Shown: positions 44,167 through 53,322 of the stretch, piece after piece
Numbering within the stretch: the first letter of the stretch is position 1
How the letters are laid out: every line of letters starts with the position of its first letter
Assembly (NCBI RefSeq): GCF_032921865.1
Contig: NZ_CP136684.1
Location: 354,501 to 418,500 of the forward strand
Direction of reading: 5' to 3'
Origin: Thalassospira lucentensis
Lineage (GTDB): Bacteria; Pseudomonadota; Alphaproteobacteria; Rhodospirillales; Thalassospiraceae
DNA: 64,000 nt
Translations under genes and position numbers: made by a program
The notes under the pieces: model-generated
The model's database searches: none
Told to the model about the DNA's origin: nothing
What the model saw: only the letters and a program-made list of their open reading frames with translations

Positions 44167-44700
44167 CTAGTCATAGTGTTTCATCAGATCACGACATGTC
44201 GTCATCGCACGATAAAGATGTTTCTCGATCGCGGCCTTCGATAATCCGGTTGCAGCAGAAATCTCGTCATGGGTCTTACCATGCAACTTACGCAAGATGA
44301 AGACTTCTCTGGATCGCGTTGGCAGGGATGCAATGGCCTGCTCAAACGCTTGCAGACGCTGCCGGTGATAAATCACACTGTCGGCGGGCGGGCGGTCTTC
44401 TGCCGCCCATTCCAGCGGATCATGACCTGATTTCAGCTCGACAATATGGCCGGCATTGCGCCGCCTCTGATGATCGCGGATCAAATTAAGAACCACAGTC
44501 CGAAGGAATGCCGGCGGATCGTTGATTGGTTCTTCCCGGTCCTTGATCCCGGCAATCCTTACGAAGGCATCCTGCACGATATCCTTTGCCTCGTCCGGAT
44601 TTCCCAGCTTGCGAATGGCCAGGCGCAGTAAAGACGCGCGTTCCTTTTCAAAGGCGCGAACAAGATTTACCGATATCTGCCGGGACGCGAAAAAGGTCAT
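44167..44700 (-). CDS. ECF sigma factor, FecI-like
   Basis: A sigma-70 family ECF factor of about 177 residues. Region 2 is FEKERASLLRLAIRKLGNPD and DEAKDIVQDAFVRIA; region 4 is LPTRSREVFILRKLHGKTHD with EISAATGLSKAAIEKHLYRA. The ATG at 44700 gives a normal length, although it lacks a good ribosome site; a GTG at 44742 would add 14 hydrophobic residues. It should transcribe the receptor gene and maybe itself when released by FecR. An AT-rich palindrome lies upstream. Confidence 0.92.
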   Translation of the reverse strand: MTFFASRQISVNLVRAFEKERASLLRLAIRKLGNPDEAKDIVQDAFVRIAGIKDREEPINDPPAFLRTVVLNLIRDHQRRRNAGHIVELKSGHDPLEWAAEDRPPADSVIYHRQRLQAFEQAIASLPTRSREVFILRKLHGKTHDEISAATGLSKAAIEKHLYRAMTTCRDLMKHYD

Positions 44701-44764
44701 GAAAACAAACAGGAAGGTGAATTCGTTCCCGCTGACATACACCAGTCACACACAATTGCAAATA

Positions 44765-44778
44765 GTTATTAATAACTT
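44765..44778. promoter_or_regulatory. AT-rich 14-bp palindrome before the fecI-like gene
   Basis: AGTTATTAATAACT is a perfect palindrome, 23 bases before the GTG and 65 before the ATG start of the sigma factor. It is a plausible operator for a Fur-type or other repressor but does not match the classic Fur box closely. Confidence 0.4.
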
Positions 44779-44837
44779 TTACTAAGCACCACACCAGCCA
44801 GAATGATACCAGCTCAAATCAGTCCGACCGGGATCAG

Positions 44838-45551
44838 CTATTTGGCATCATGAAAAATTATGCCAAGCGTATGCCGTGACCCGGCGCGCAGGCGGGAAAC
44901 ACCGTGTCGCATATTCACCCGGTACGTTCCGCGCGTGCCCGCCACAGGGCGATGGTGGACGGGGAAAATCACGGCATCGCCTTGCATCAGCGGCACGACC
45001 TCGGCGCGGGATTGCATACGCGGGCGCTGTTCGGTCAGAACAAATTCGCCGCCTTCAAAATCCGTTTCCGGGTCGCTTAGAAGGATCGCGACCTGCAAAG
45101 GAAACACGCAATCGCCGTAAACATCCTGATGCAGGCAATTATAATCCCCTGCTCCGTAACGCAGCAAAAGCGGTGTCGGGCGGGTCTGCCCCGCGTCATG
45201 GCATCGGGCAACAAACCGGGCGTGATCGCCGGGAAAGTGCCGATCCAGGCCCATCGCCCGGTTCCAGCGGTTGGCAATTTCGGCCAATGGCGGATAAAGC
45301 GATTGCCGCAAACCCGCGATCATATCGGGCAGGGGATAAGCGAAATATTTGTATTCGCCGCGCCCGAACCCGTGCCGGGCCATATGAATATGGCTGCGAA
45401 AAGTTTCCGGCTCGTCATAACGCGCGATCAATGCCCGGCATGTGTCCTGATCAATCAGGTGTTCAAGGATCGCACAGCCATGGGCATCAAGTTCGCGGGC
45501 ATGCTTTTCCCAATCAAGCGATGCGATCCCGTCACGGGTCATCTTGTTCAT
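44838..45551 (-). CDS. 2OG-Fe(II) oxygenase of the Oxygenase-NA (COG3826) type
   Basis: A 237-residue dioxygenase. Iron ligands are His141 and Asp143 (NCLHQDVYGD) and His199 or His200 (FPVHHRPV); Arg226 (SRHTLGIIFH) would bind 2-oxoglutarate. The pattern fits the bacterial Oxygenase-NA family, annotated as acting on alkylated DNA and often found beside ada. It begins with an ATGA overlap with the ada stop, so it is translationally coupled to ada and should be induced with it. It is distinct from AlkB, whose HxD...H...RxNxTxR pattern is absent. Confidence 0.82.
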   Translation of the reverse strand: MNKMTRDGIASLDWEKHARELDAHGCAILEHLIDQDTCRALIARYDEPETFRSHIHMARHGFGRGEYKYFAYPLPDMIAGLRQSLYPPLAEIANRWNRAMGLDRHFPGDHARFVARCHDAGQTRPTPLLLRYGAGDYNCLHQDVYGDCVFPLQVAILLSDPETDFEGGEFVLTEQRPRMQSRAEVVPLMQGDAVIFPVHHRPVAGTRGTYRVNMRHGVSRLRAGSRHTLGIIFHDAK

Positions 45552-46636
45552 TGCCCGGCCTCCCCGCTTTCAATATCCAGCAGGGTTTTCTTGCGCTCCA
45601 CCCCCCAGCGATATCCCGAAAGATCGCCATCCTTGCGCACCACCCGGTGGCAGGGAATGGCAACCGCGATGCTGTTGGCACCACAGGCCTGCGCAACAGC
45701 ACGGGTAGCACGCGGCGATCCGATCTTTTCGGCGATTTCGGCATAGCTTGCCTTTGTCCCGACCGGAATTTCCGAAAGTGCCTGCCAGACGCGTTGCTGA
45801 AAGGCCGTACCGCGAATATCTAGCGGCAGGTTATGACCAAGCTGCGGCGCTTCGACCAGCCCGACGATCTGGGCCATCCAGTCCTCGAATGCCGGGTCGC
45901 CGCCGATCAGCTCCGCCTTGGGGAAGGCATCCTGCAACTGGCGCACGAGCGCATCGGGGTCATCGCCCAGAAGGATCATGCAAATCCCCTTGAGACTTGC
46001 CGCGCCAAGGATTGCGCCAAGCGCACATTGCCCCACCGCAAACCGGATTTTCTCGCCCTTGCCCCCCGCGCGATAGCTGCTTGGCGTCATGCCCAGCATC
46101 TTGTGCGAGCGTTCATAAAACCGGCTGTTGGAATTATATCCCGCGTCATAGATCGCCTCGGTCACAGTATTGCTACTGCGCAATTCCTCGCGCACGCGTC
46201 CGGCCCGATAAGCACTGGCATAGGCCTTTGGCGTCACCCCGCTTACCGATTTAAACACCCGGTGAAAGTGAAACCGGCTCATCCCGGCTTGTGTGGCCAG
46301 ATCATCAAGGCTTGGCATTTCTTCGGCATTACGGATGATTTCGCATGCCGTTTCCACGACATCCGCATTGCGTTCGCCAATCGATGCGGTGTTCGGACGG
46401 CACCGTTTGCACGGGCGGAAACCCGCCCGTTCGGCATCATCGCAACTGGCATGAAACGCGACATTTTCCCGGCGTGCCAGACGTGCACCACAGGATGGTC
46501 GGCAATAAACCCCGGTGGTTACGACCGAATAGTAAAACTGTCCGTCAGCTTTGCCATCGCGATTTGCCACGGCCTGCCACTTGTCCTCGTCACTGATCCA
46601 GAGGATCGCCTTGCTCAATTTCGTCTCCGTCAACAT
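45548..46636 (-). CDS. ada: Ada: methylated DNA methyltransferase and activator
   Basis: A 362-residue two-part Ada protein. The N-terminal zinc site is Cys45, Cys49, Cys76 and Cys79, spaced exactly as Cys38/42/69/72 of E. coli Ada; Cys45 would accept methyl from DNA phosphotriesters. An AraC-type HTH follows (FHFHRVFKSVSGVTPKAY). The C-terminal domain holds PCHR with the O6-methylguanine acceptor Cys329. AAGGAG lies before the ATG. It repairs alkylated DNA and, when methylated, activates its own transcription. The downstream oxygenase is part of the same unit; no E. coli-type Ada box was found. Confidence 0.96.
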   Translation of the reverse strand: MLTETKLSKAILWISDEDKWQAVANRDGKADGQFYYSVVTTGVYCRPSCGARLARRENVAFHASCDDAERAGFRPCKRCRPNTASIGERNADVVETACEIIRNAEEMPSLDDLATQAGMSRFHFHRVFKSVSGVTPKAYASAYRAGRVREELRSSNTVTEAIYDAGYNSNSRFYERSHKMLGMTPSSYRAGGKGEKIRFAVGQCALGAILGAASLKGICMILLGDDPDALVRQLQDAFPKAELIGGDPAFEDWMAQIVGLVEAPQLGHNLPLDIRGTAFQQRVWQALSEIPVGTKASYAEIAEKIGSPRATRAVAQACGANSIAVAIPCHRVVRKDGDLSGYRWGVERKKTLLDIESGEAGQ

Positions 46637-46832
46637 GGAATGGCTCCTTTATCAGAACACAAGGATGCCAGATGCATCCGTTTGACCAGCATTCTGATCG
46701 TCCATCCCGTGAGCTGCACTCCGTTCCTTGCTTTCAAATTCGCTACCTACGAAAAACCGTCAATTCCGCGAATTCAATGCCAATAACCGGAGTGCCCGTC
46801 CGCCTTGCCCGAACTAGCGTCTCCCCATCGGG

Positions 46833-46850
46833 CCATCATCACCACGATGG
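46833..46850. promoter_or_regulatory. Inverted repeat upstream of the SDR gene
   Basis: CCATC (46833-46837) / GATGG (46846-46850), extended by a G/C near-match on each side, lies 30 bases upstream of the SDR start. Weak evidence for an operator. Confidence 0.25.
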
Positions 46851-46880
46851 TCATCCTATCATGACACAGGAGATGGAAAC

Positions 46881-47651
46881 ATGTTCACACTGGACGGTAA
46901 AACCGCAATCATCACCGGGGCCAGTTCCGGCATCGGCCGCGCCATAGCCGAACTTTTTGCCCAGCAGGGTGCCAAGCTTGTGCTGAATGCCAGACGTACT
47001 GAATTGCTCGATGATATCATGGCCGATATCCGTGATGCCGGTGGTACGGCCATTTCAGTGCCGGGCTGTCTTACGGGCGAAGATGTATCAAGGCAACTGG
47101 TCGAGGCCACCCTTGATCATTTCGGAGAGCTTGATATCGCGGTCAATAATGCCGGGATGGTCGGGGAGTTTGTTTCGATCCCCGATATGGCAACCGACGA
47201 CTGGCATGAAATGATCGAAACCAACCTGACATCGGCATTTTTCGGGGCGAAATATCAATTGCCTGCGATGCTTGCCAATGGTGCAGGTTCGCTGATCCTG
47301 ACATCAAGCTTTGTCGGCTATTCGGTCGGTATGCCCGGGATGGGCGCCTATGCCGCCAGCAAGGCGGGCATGATCGGATTGATGAAATCGCTGGCAGCCG
47401 AATACGGACCACAGGGCATTCGGGTCAATGCACTGCTGCCCGGTGGGACCGATACCCCGGCCATCATCACCAACAAACCCGGCGCCGGGCCAGAGGTCGA
47501 GCAGTTCGTCAACAGTCTGCATGCATTGAAACGTATGGCAAAACCGTCCGAAATGGCGCAGGCCGCCCTGTTTCTGGCGTCCGATGCGGCAAGCTTTGTG
47601 ACGGGTGTGCCGTTCCTTGCCGATGGCGGGGTTTCAATCAACCGGACCTGA
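46881..47651 (+). CDS. Short-chain dehydrogenase/reductase
   Basis: A 256-residue classical SDR: cofactor motif TGASSGIG (residues 12-19), NNAG in ELDIAVNNAGMVGEF, catalytic Ser in LTSSFVGYS and Tyr-x3-Lys in GAYAASKAGMIG. NALLPGGTDTPAI and the C-terminal FVTGVPFLADGG are usual. The NAD(P) preference cannot be settled; Arg residues after the Gly-rich motif hint at NADP(H) but the motif is ambiguous. Substrate unknown. AGGAG lies 7 bases upstream. It is divergent from ada across 244 bases. Confidence 0.92.
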   Translation: MFTLDGKTAIITGASSGIGRAIAELFAQQGAKLVLNARRTELLDDIMADIRDAGGTAISVPGCLTGEDVSRQLVEATLDHFGELDIAVNNAGMVGEFVSIPDMATDDWHEMIETNLTSAFFGAKYQLPAMLANGAGSLILTSSFVGYSVGMPGMGAYAASKAGMIGLMKSLAAEYGPQGIRVNALLPGGTDTPAIITNKPGAGPEVEQFVNSLHALKRMAKPSEMAQAALFLASDAASFVTGVPFLADGGVSINRT

Positions 47652-47662
47652 TGACGGGACGG

Positions 47663-47686
47663 GCCGGATGCATCGTGTCCGGTCCG
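47663..47686. terminator. Possible weak hairpin between convergent SDR and HD-GYP genes
   Basis: GGCCGGA and TCCGGTC pair with a G-U, with TTT following on the plus strand. A minor terminator at best. Confidence 0.3.
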
Positions 47687-47689
47687 CTT

Positions 47690-49441
47690 TCAGTTGCGCA
47701 AAAACTGCGTGATATCAACTTCGTCGCACTGTCCGGGTTGCAGGTATTTACGTCCGTATTCGATATAAACGCCCGACGACAGCAGCAATTCGAACAGATC
47801 ATTGTCGATCTGCCCCTTGTCGCGAATGTCAGCCAGGATCGCGATGCATTCCGATAACATTTTGGGCCGTTTATAGGGACGGTCAACCGCGGTCAGAGCC
47901 TCGAATATATCGGCGATCACCATCACCTTTTCGAGGATGCCCATCTCTTCGCCCAGCATACCGTTAGGATAGCCCGAACCATCCATCTTTTCATGATGGT
48001 TGCCTGCAATTGCGGGAATACGCTGCAATTCCTTGGGATAAGGCAATTGCGCCAGCATTTCCTGCGTCACCACAACATGATCATTGATAACCTTTCGTTC
48101 CTCGGAGGTCAGGGTGCCGCGCGGAACCGAAAGGTTATAAAGCTCACCCCGGTTAAAGCCGAGATATGCGTGATCTGCACGATCATCAAGAAGCTTTTCA
48201 ATACCGGGCAGGCTGAATTGCGCAAGATCGTCTTCGGTCAGGCGCTGATTTTCCGCCCATGAAAGCCCGATGGTGCGATCAAAATAGCGCACCCATTCCT
48301 GCCCACCGATGTCATGCAGGGCAAAGACCGCATCGCTATCAAGCTCGTCATCGCCAATGTTGCTGTGCGCAACCATCGAAAACTGGCTTTCAAGTTCGGC
48401 GATCCGGGCACTGAAATCATCATCGCAACGTTGGGCATCCTCGCCCGCGAGCTTGCGCTTGAGCATCTCGATTTCCGCGTCCCGCCTAAGGACTTCGAAC
48501 CGGGTTCGGATTTCGTGAATGCGGTTATGGATGGTTTCAAGCTTGGTAGCCTTTTCGACCACATGATCGGGTGTTGTGATCTTGCCGCAGTCATGAAGCC
48601 ACGCAGCAAGGTCAAGCTCGTACCATTCCATATCGGTCAGATAGAAATTGGAAAATGCCCCCTGCTTTTCATCGACGGCCGCCTTGGCCAACATGCGGGC
48701 AATGATTGGAACCTTTTCGCAATGATAGGCGGTATGGGGCGATTTGGCGTCAATCGCCTGCCCCAGCACGCGTACGAAACTTTCCATCAGATCGCGCTGC
48801 GCCATCAAAAGGCGGCTGTTTTCAAGTGCCACCGCCGCCTGGCTTGCCAGGGCATTGATGATTGGTTCGATCAACGGGTCAAAGGCAATTACATCGCCCG
48901 CATCGTCGCGCGCATTAATCAGCTGCAACACGCCGATCACAGTGCCGCGCGTATTTTTAAGCGGTACGGTCAGGAAGGATTTAGACCGATAACCGGTTTT
49001 GGCATCAAAGGCGCGCGTGCCGGAAAAATCGAACCCTTCGGCGAAATACGCATCCTCGATATTGATCGCTTCACCGCTTAGCGCGACATAGGTTGCAATG
49101 TTTTTGTGATTGGGATTGCCATCCGCATCATAAAGCGGCAGGGGTGGAAACGGCTTCTCGTGTTCGCGGCCCGATACGAAAAACGTATCAAGCGTATCGT
49201 TCATCAGAATGCGAAACTGAAGTTCCGTTTCATCCTTATTGACCAGATACAATGACCCGCCATCGGCATTGGTAAACTGCCGCGCTGCCATCAGGATTTT
49301 CTGATGAAGCTCCTCCCGACCCTGTTCTGCCGACAGGGCAATACCAAGATCCACCAGCTGCGCAAGATAACGCGCATCGGTGTCGACGCCTCGGGCTGTG
49401 CGGGTCGGAGGATTTTTCAAATCATCCCCGATACGGGTCAT
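47690..49441 (-). CDS. GAF plus HD-GYP cyclic-di-GMP phosphodiesterase
   Basis: A 583-residue protein. Residues ~40-210 form a GAF sensory domain (GREELHQKILMAARQFTNAD, VIGVLQLINARDDAG). From ~215 an HD-GYP domain follows: HDCGK with His283-Asp284, a central region with charged coiled-coil sequence, and HHEKMDGSGYP, the GYP motif. HD-GYP proteins hydrolyse c-di-GMP to GMP. A charged insertion of about 85 residues (FEVLRRDAEIEMLKRKLAGE onward) between the halves is longer than usual. It is an orphan here; a GGDEF cyclase is at 3315. No membrane span, so it acts in the cytosol. Confidence 0.93.
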   Translation of the reverse strand: MTRIGDDLKNPPTRTARGVDTDARYLAQLVDLGIALSAEQGREELHQKILMAARQFTNADGGSLYLVNKDETELQFRILMNDTLDTFFVSGREHEKPFPPLPLYDADGNPNHKNIATYVALSGEAINIEDAYFAEGFDFSGTRAFDAKTGYRSKSFLTVPLKNTRGTVIGVLQLINARDDAGDVIAFDPLIEPIINALASQAAVALENSRLLMAQRDLMESFVRVLGQAIDAKSPHTAYHCEKVPIIARMLAKAAVDEKQGAFSNFYLTDMEWYELDLAAWLHDCGKITTPDHVVEKATKLETIHNRIHEIRTRFEVLRRDAEIEMLKRKLAGEDAQRCDDDFSARIAELESQFSMVAHSNIGDDELDSDAVFALHDIGGQEWVRYFDRTIGLSWAENQRLTEDDLAQFSLPGIEKLLDDRADHAYLGFNRGELYNLSVPRGTLTSEERKVINDHVVVTQEMLAQLPYPKELQRIPAIAGNHHEKMDGSGYPNGMLGEEMGILEKVMVIADIFEALTAVDRPYKRPKMLSECIAILADIRDKGQIDNDLFELLLSSGVYIEYGRKYLQPGQCDEVDITQFLRN

Positions 49442-49659
49442 AAATACGTGCCATTATCTGTGTCCACTCGCGATCAGAACGGTTTGCCCGCGCTGGTTCT
49501 GGAATGTTCGTTTTACGAACTATATCCATCAGGAGATTGAGATAATCTTAGCAGATGGCAAGTTCCACACAGGTAAAAAGCGGTAATAAAGCTGTTATGC
49601 CCCCAAACAGGGTCTGCGATAGTAATGCGTTTGGCGCATGTTAAACCATTGATGAAAGA

Positions 49660-50682
49660 TCAAAACTGCCAATAGGCCGGAACCCAGGCATAGCCGACAT
49701 CCGTCTTGAGCATTCGGCCAAGGCCCGGGAACGGATAATGGAAGCCGAGAACAAGAAGCCGGTCAGTTGCCGCCATGTCAAAGATGCGCCGGCGAGAGAC
49801 AAGAGCCGTTTCCTTGTCACGATCCGGCCCCGGCAGCCATGATCGGTCGACATTAACGATCGGATGATAAGCAAGGTCGGCTGTAAGCAGGAGCTGGTCG
49901 TTCCCTGATTGAACAAGGAAGTTCGCCATACCAGGAGTATGGCCCAATGCCGGAAGCGTGATCAGACCGGGTATAATCTCTTCTCCGGGTTCATACAATT
50001 CGATCCCGTTCGCAACCGGTTCGACGCTCCGCTTGATGGCCGCGGAGAAATTACGACGGAAATCCTCGGGCACTGGCATGTAGGAAAGATCCGGATCGTT
50101 GACGACAAAGAAATCCCAATCAGCACGAGGCGCAAAAACGGTCGCGCGTGGAAATGCCTTACGACCATCAGCTGTCCGAAGATTTCCGACATGATCCGGG
50201 TGCGTGTGGGAAACAACCACAATGTCGATATCCTCGGGCCTCAAACCGATTGCCGCCAAGTTATCAAACAGACGACCGCCCTGCGGTCCCATCGTCTGCC
50301 CGGCACCCACCTCAAGCAGTATCCGTCTGCCATTCGTTTCGATAAGAAGCGTATTGAGATTAAGTGTCAGACGATCAGTCGGTAAAAAGGCTTGCCTGAG
50401 AACTTCCTCCAATTCTGCCTCCGGCGCGTTACTGGCGTAAATCCGGGGCGGACCACCGATCAGCCCGTCGCTCAACACGGTTGCAGATATGTCATCTCCG
50501 ACACGAAACCGGTAATGGCCAACATTTCCGCCCGCATTCCCGTTTTGGAGCGGGGACGACGCGCCGGAAGCAGCCTGGGCAAAGGCTATACCGCCGGTTG
50601 GCAAGATCAGTCCAGCTGCTGCCGATGCGGCTGTCAGCATGATCTTTCTGCGATTCAATGTAATTCCGCTCATACTCATCAT
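49660..50682 (-). CDS. Exported MBL-fold metallohydrolase
   Basis: About 340 residues. The N-terminus has NRRKIMLTAASAAAGLILPT ending in a GGIAFAQA cleavage region, which could be a Tat signal (twin Arg, though lacking the usual Phe-Leu). The zinc-binding motif of the metallo-beta-lactamase fold is VVVSHTHPDHVGNL (HxHxDH), with later LPALGHTPGM and LLTADLAYH ligands. Starts at 50682, 50679 or 50673 are all possible, with GGACAGG just upstream. The family includes lactonases and beta-lactamase-like hydrolases; substrate unknown. It is divergent from the LysR at 50832, which probably controls it. Confidence 0.88.
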   Translation of the reverse strand: MMSMSGITLNRRKIMLTAASAAAGLILPTGGIAFAQAASGASSPLQNGNAGGNVGHYRFRVGDDISATVLSDGLIGGPPRIYASNAPEAELEEVLRQAFLPTDRLTLNLNTLLIETNGRRILLEVGAGQTMGPQGGRLFDNLAAIGLRPEDIDIVVVSHTHPDHVGNLRTADGRKAFPRATVFAPRADWDFFVVNDPDLSYMPVPEDFRRNFSAAIKRSVEPVANGIELYEPGEEIIPGLITLPALGHTPGMANFLVQSGNDQLLLTADLAYHPIVNVDRSWLPGPDRDKETALVSRRRIFDMAATDRLLVLGFHYPFPGLGRMLKTDVGYAWVPAYWQF

Positions 50683-50831
50683 CCTGTCCAAATTGTGATT
50701 GCAGGTGTCGTATTTGATTGCAGCGTCGTCCGGCACGGCGTCTGTAGGCGATGCCTTTTCTAGGGATGACACAGATCGAGCGCACAGATAAGCTAACAAA
50801 AATGGATCAGCTTATTAAGCAGAGCTTTGCA

Positions 50832-51740
50832 ATGAAATCGCTACGCCTTGACAGTCTGGAGATATTTGAGGACGTCGTGCGATGTGGAGGCTTCAGAGCC
50901 GCCGCGCTTGGCAGGGGCGTATCATCCTCTGCCATCAGCCAATCAATCAGTGTGCTTGAAGAAGCGTTGGGTATCCGGTTGCTGAACCGGACGACACGCA
51001 GCGTCTCGCCAACCGAAGCAGGCGAACGACTTCTTGAGCGACTTGGACCTGCCCTTCACGACATCAGAACAGCGATCGACGATCTCAATCAGCTTCGGGA
51101 ACACCCATCCGGTACTGTGCGGATCAATGCGCCGGGCCCGGCCGCCGACCATGTTCTGTGCCCTCTGGCCTTTGAATTCATGGAAATTTACCCCGACATC
51201 AATGTTGAAATCGTCAGCGAGGCAGCAATCATCGATATTGTCGAGCATGGTTTCGACGCCGGTGTGCGTTTCGGACATCAACTTGCCCAGGACATGATCG
51301 CGATGCCGCTGGGTCCCGCCTTAGAATATGCAATTGTGGCTTCCCCCGATTATCTGCGCAGGAGGGGGCGCCCCGGTTCACCGGACGATCTTCTGACGCA
51401 TGACTGTATTCGCCGTCGTTTTCCCGGCGGAACCATGGTGACGTGGAAATTCGCGAACAACGGGAATGAGGTCGAAATCACGCCGAAAGGCCGGTTGACG
51501 CTGAGTTCGGCGCATCAGGAGCGTCAGGCAGCCCTTGCAGGATCGGGCATCGCGCATCTGTTTGACGATTACGTCCGCAAAGATGTCAAACAGGGCAGAC
51601 TTGTCGAATTGCTTTTCGATTGGAAGAAAAAGCTGCCGAGTTGGTATCTGTATTATCCGAACCGGCGCCATACGAGTGCGGCCATGCGTGCCTTTCTTGA
51701 ATACATTCGCAATCGGAAATGGCCTGCAATCGGCGAATAA
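50832..51740 (+). CDS. LysR family regulator
   Basis: A 302-residue LysR regulator starting MKSLRLDSLEIFEDVVRCGG, with the recognition helix VSSSAISQSISVLEEALG and RLLNRTTRSVSPTEAGERLL; the effector domain follows residue 90, with VNVEIVSEAAIIDIVEHGF. The start at 50832 places the HTH normally; upstream in-frame starts at 50751 or 50802 are possible. It is divergent from the MBL-fold gene (149 bases between starts). Confidence 0.91.
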   Translation: MKSLRLDSLEIFEDVVRCGGFRAAALGRGVSSSAISQSISVLEEALGIRLLNRTTRSVSPTEAGERLLERLGPALHDIRTAIDDLNQLREHPSGTVRINAPGPAADHVLCPLAFEFMEIYPDINVEIVSEAAIIDIVEHGFDAGVRFGHQLAQDMIAMPLGPALEYAIVASPDYLRRRGRPGSPDDLLTHDCIRRRFPGGTMVTWKFANNGNEVEITPKGRLTLSSAHQERQAALAGSGIAHLFDDYVRKDVKQGRLVELLFDWKKKLPSWYLYYPNRRHTSAAMRAFLEYIRNRKWPAIGE

Positions 51741-51955
51741 TGTCCGGCAGGAAAATCCGGAAACGCCGCGCAACGGCCCCAAAAACACCGGCAAAGATGC
51801 CTCTGAACGCAAACAGCCTACGATGCAGGGTTGCCAATCGCAGCGATATGGACTATCCGACGCGTTGAAAGCGTGCCGGAACCAGCATCGCACTTCGCTG
51901 ATCACGCAATCTGGTCATGACCCGGCACCCAACCATCCTGCCCGGAGGCGACTGC

Positions 51956-53266
51956 ATGATCCCCCGTTATTCCCGTCCGCAGATGACATCAATCTGGGAA
52001 CCGGCGAACAAATTCCGTATCTGGTTTGAAATCGAGGCACACGCTGCCGACAAACTGGCCGAGCTGGGCGTCATTCCGGCTGCCTCTGCCAAACTGGTCT
52101 GGGAAAAAGGCAACAAGCCCTATACCCAGGATCGTATTGACCGCATCGATGCTGTCGAAGCCGAAGTCAAACACGACGTGATCGCCTTCCTGACGGAACT
52201 GGCAGAACAGGTCGGTGAAGAAGCCCGTTTCGTTCATCAGGGCATGACCAGCTCCGACGTTCTAGATACCTGCTTTAACGTTCAGCTTGTTCAGGCAACC
52301 GACATCCTGCTTGAAGACATGGACAAGCTTCTGGCCGCGCTGAAAAAACGCGCCTATGAAACCAAGGACATCGCCTGCATGGGGCGTTCGCACGGCATCC
52401 ACGCAGAGCCGGTAACCTTTGGCCTGAAACTGGCAACCTTCTATGCCGAGTTTAAACGCAACCGCGACCGTCTGGTGGTCGCCCGCGAAGAGATCGCGAC
52501 CTGTGCGATCTCCGGTGCAGTCGGCACATTCGCCAATATCGACCCGCACGTCGAAGAACATGTTGCCGCCAAGCTTGGCCTGAAACCCGAACCGGTTTCA
52601 ACCCAGGTCATCCCGCGCGACCGTCATGCCGCCTATTTCGCAGCCCTTGGTGTTATCGCATCCTCCATCGAGCATCTGGCAACTGAAATTCGCCACCTGC
52701 AGCGCACTGAAGTCCGCGAAGTCGAGGAATTCTTCTCGAAGGGGCAGAAGGGTTCGTCGGCAATGCCGCACAAACGCAACCCGGTTCTGACCGAAAACCT
52801 GACCGGGCTTGCGCGTCTTGTCCGTTCGATGGCGATCCCGGCAATGGAAAACGTTGCCCTTTGGCATGAACGCGATATTTCGCATTCATCGGTCGAACGC
52901 AATATCGGCCCGGATGCGACCGTAACGCTCGACTTCGCCCTGATGCGTCTGACCAATGTGGTTGAAAACCTTGTCGTCTATCCGGAACGGATGGACGAAA
53001 TCCTTAATCAGATGGGCGGCCTGGTCTTCTCGCAGCGCGTGCTGCTAACCCTGACGCAGCATGGCGTTTCGCGCGAAGATTCGTATCGCATCGTTCAGCG
53101 TAACGCGATGAAAGTCTGGAACCGCGAAGGCGATCTGCTGTCGCTTCTGAAAACCGACGCAGACGTTACCGCGAAGATCCCGATGGTAACGCTCGAAAGT
53201 CTGTTTGACCTTGGTTACCATACCAAGCATGTCGACACGATTTTCGCCCGTGTGTTTGCTGACTGA
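51956..53266 (+). CDS. purB: Adenylosuccinate lyase
   Basis: A 436-residue adenylosuccinate lyase, acting twice in purine synthesis (SAICAR to AICAR; adenylosuccinate to AMP). The start MIPRYSRPQMTSIW at 51956 has GGAGG seven bases upstream. The superfamily signature GSSAMPHKRNP (flexible loop with catalytic Ser) is intact, as are TSSDVLDTCFNVQL and GRSHGIHAEPVTFGLK. It precedes the DUF1476-purC-S-Q-L genes, the alphaproteobacterial order, though five other genes now intervene. Confidence 0.97.
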   Translation: MIPRYSRPQMTSIWEPANKFRIWFEIEAHAADKLAELGVIPAASAKLVWEKGNKPYTQDRIDRIDAVEAEVKHDVIAFLTELAEQVGEEARFVHQGMTSSDVLDTCFNVQLVQATDILLEDMDKLLAALKKRAYETKDIACMGRSHGIHAEPVTFGLKLATFYAEFKRNRDRLVVAREEIATCAISGAVGTFANIDPHVEEHVAAKLGLKPEPVSTQVIPRDRHAAYFAALGVIASSIEHLATEIRHLQRTEVREVEEFFSKGQKGSSAMPHKRNPVLTENLTGLARLVRSMAIPAMENVALWHERDISHSSVERNIGPDATVTLDFALMRLTNVVENLVVYPERMDEILNQMGGLVFSQRVLLTLTQHGVSREDSYRIVQRNAMKVWNREGDLLSLLKTDADVTAKIPMVTLESLFDLGYHTKHVDTIFARVFAD

Positions 53267-53291
53267 CGGTAACACTGCACACTAAAATCAA

Positions 53292-53318
53292 AGCCCCGGA
53301 CAATTGGCCGGGGCTTTT
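53292..53318. terminator. Terminator after purB
   Basis: Stem AGCCCCGG (53292-53299) / CCGGGGCT (53308-53315) followed by TTT; on the minus strand AAAAGCC arm precedes and TTTGATTTT follows, so it can serve the convergent LysR gene too. Confidence 0.85.
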
Positions 53319-53322
53319 CTGT

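Noticed and set aside
45833-46786. 317-codon plus-strand frame opposite ada
   Set aside because: Ada motifs on the minus strand are complete; no support for the antisense frame.
49506-49520. GTTC-N7-GAAC upstream of the HD-GYP gene as a LexA box
   Set aside because: The alphaproteobacterial LexA box is a direct repeat GTTC-N7-GTTC; this is an inverted repeat and the gene is not an SOS type.
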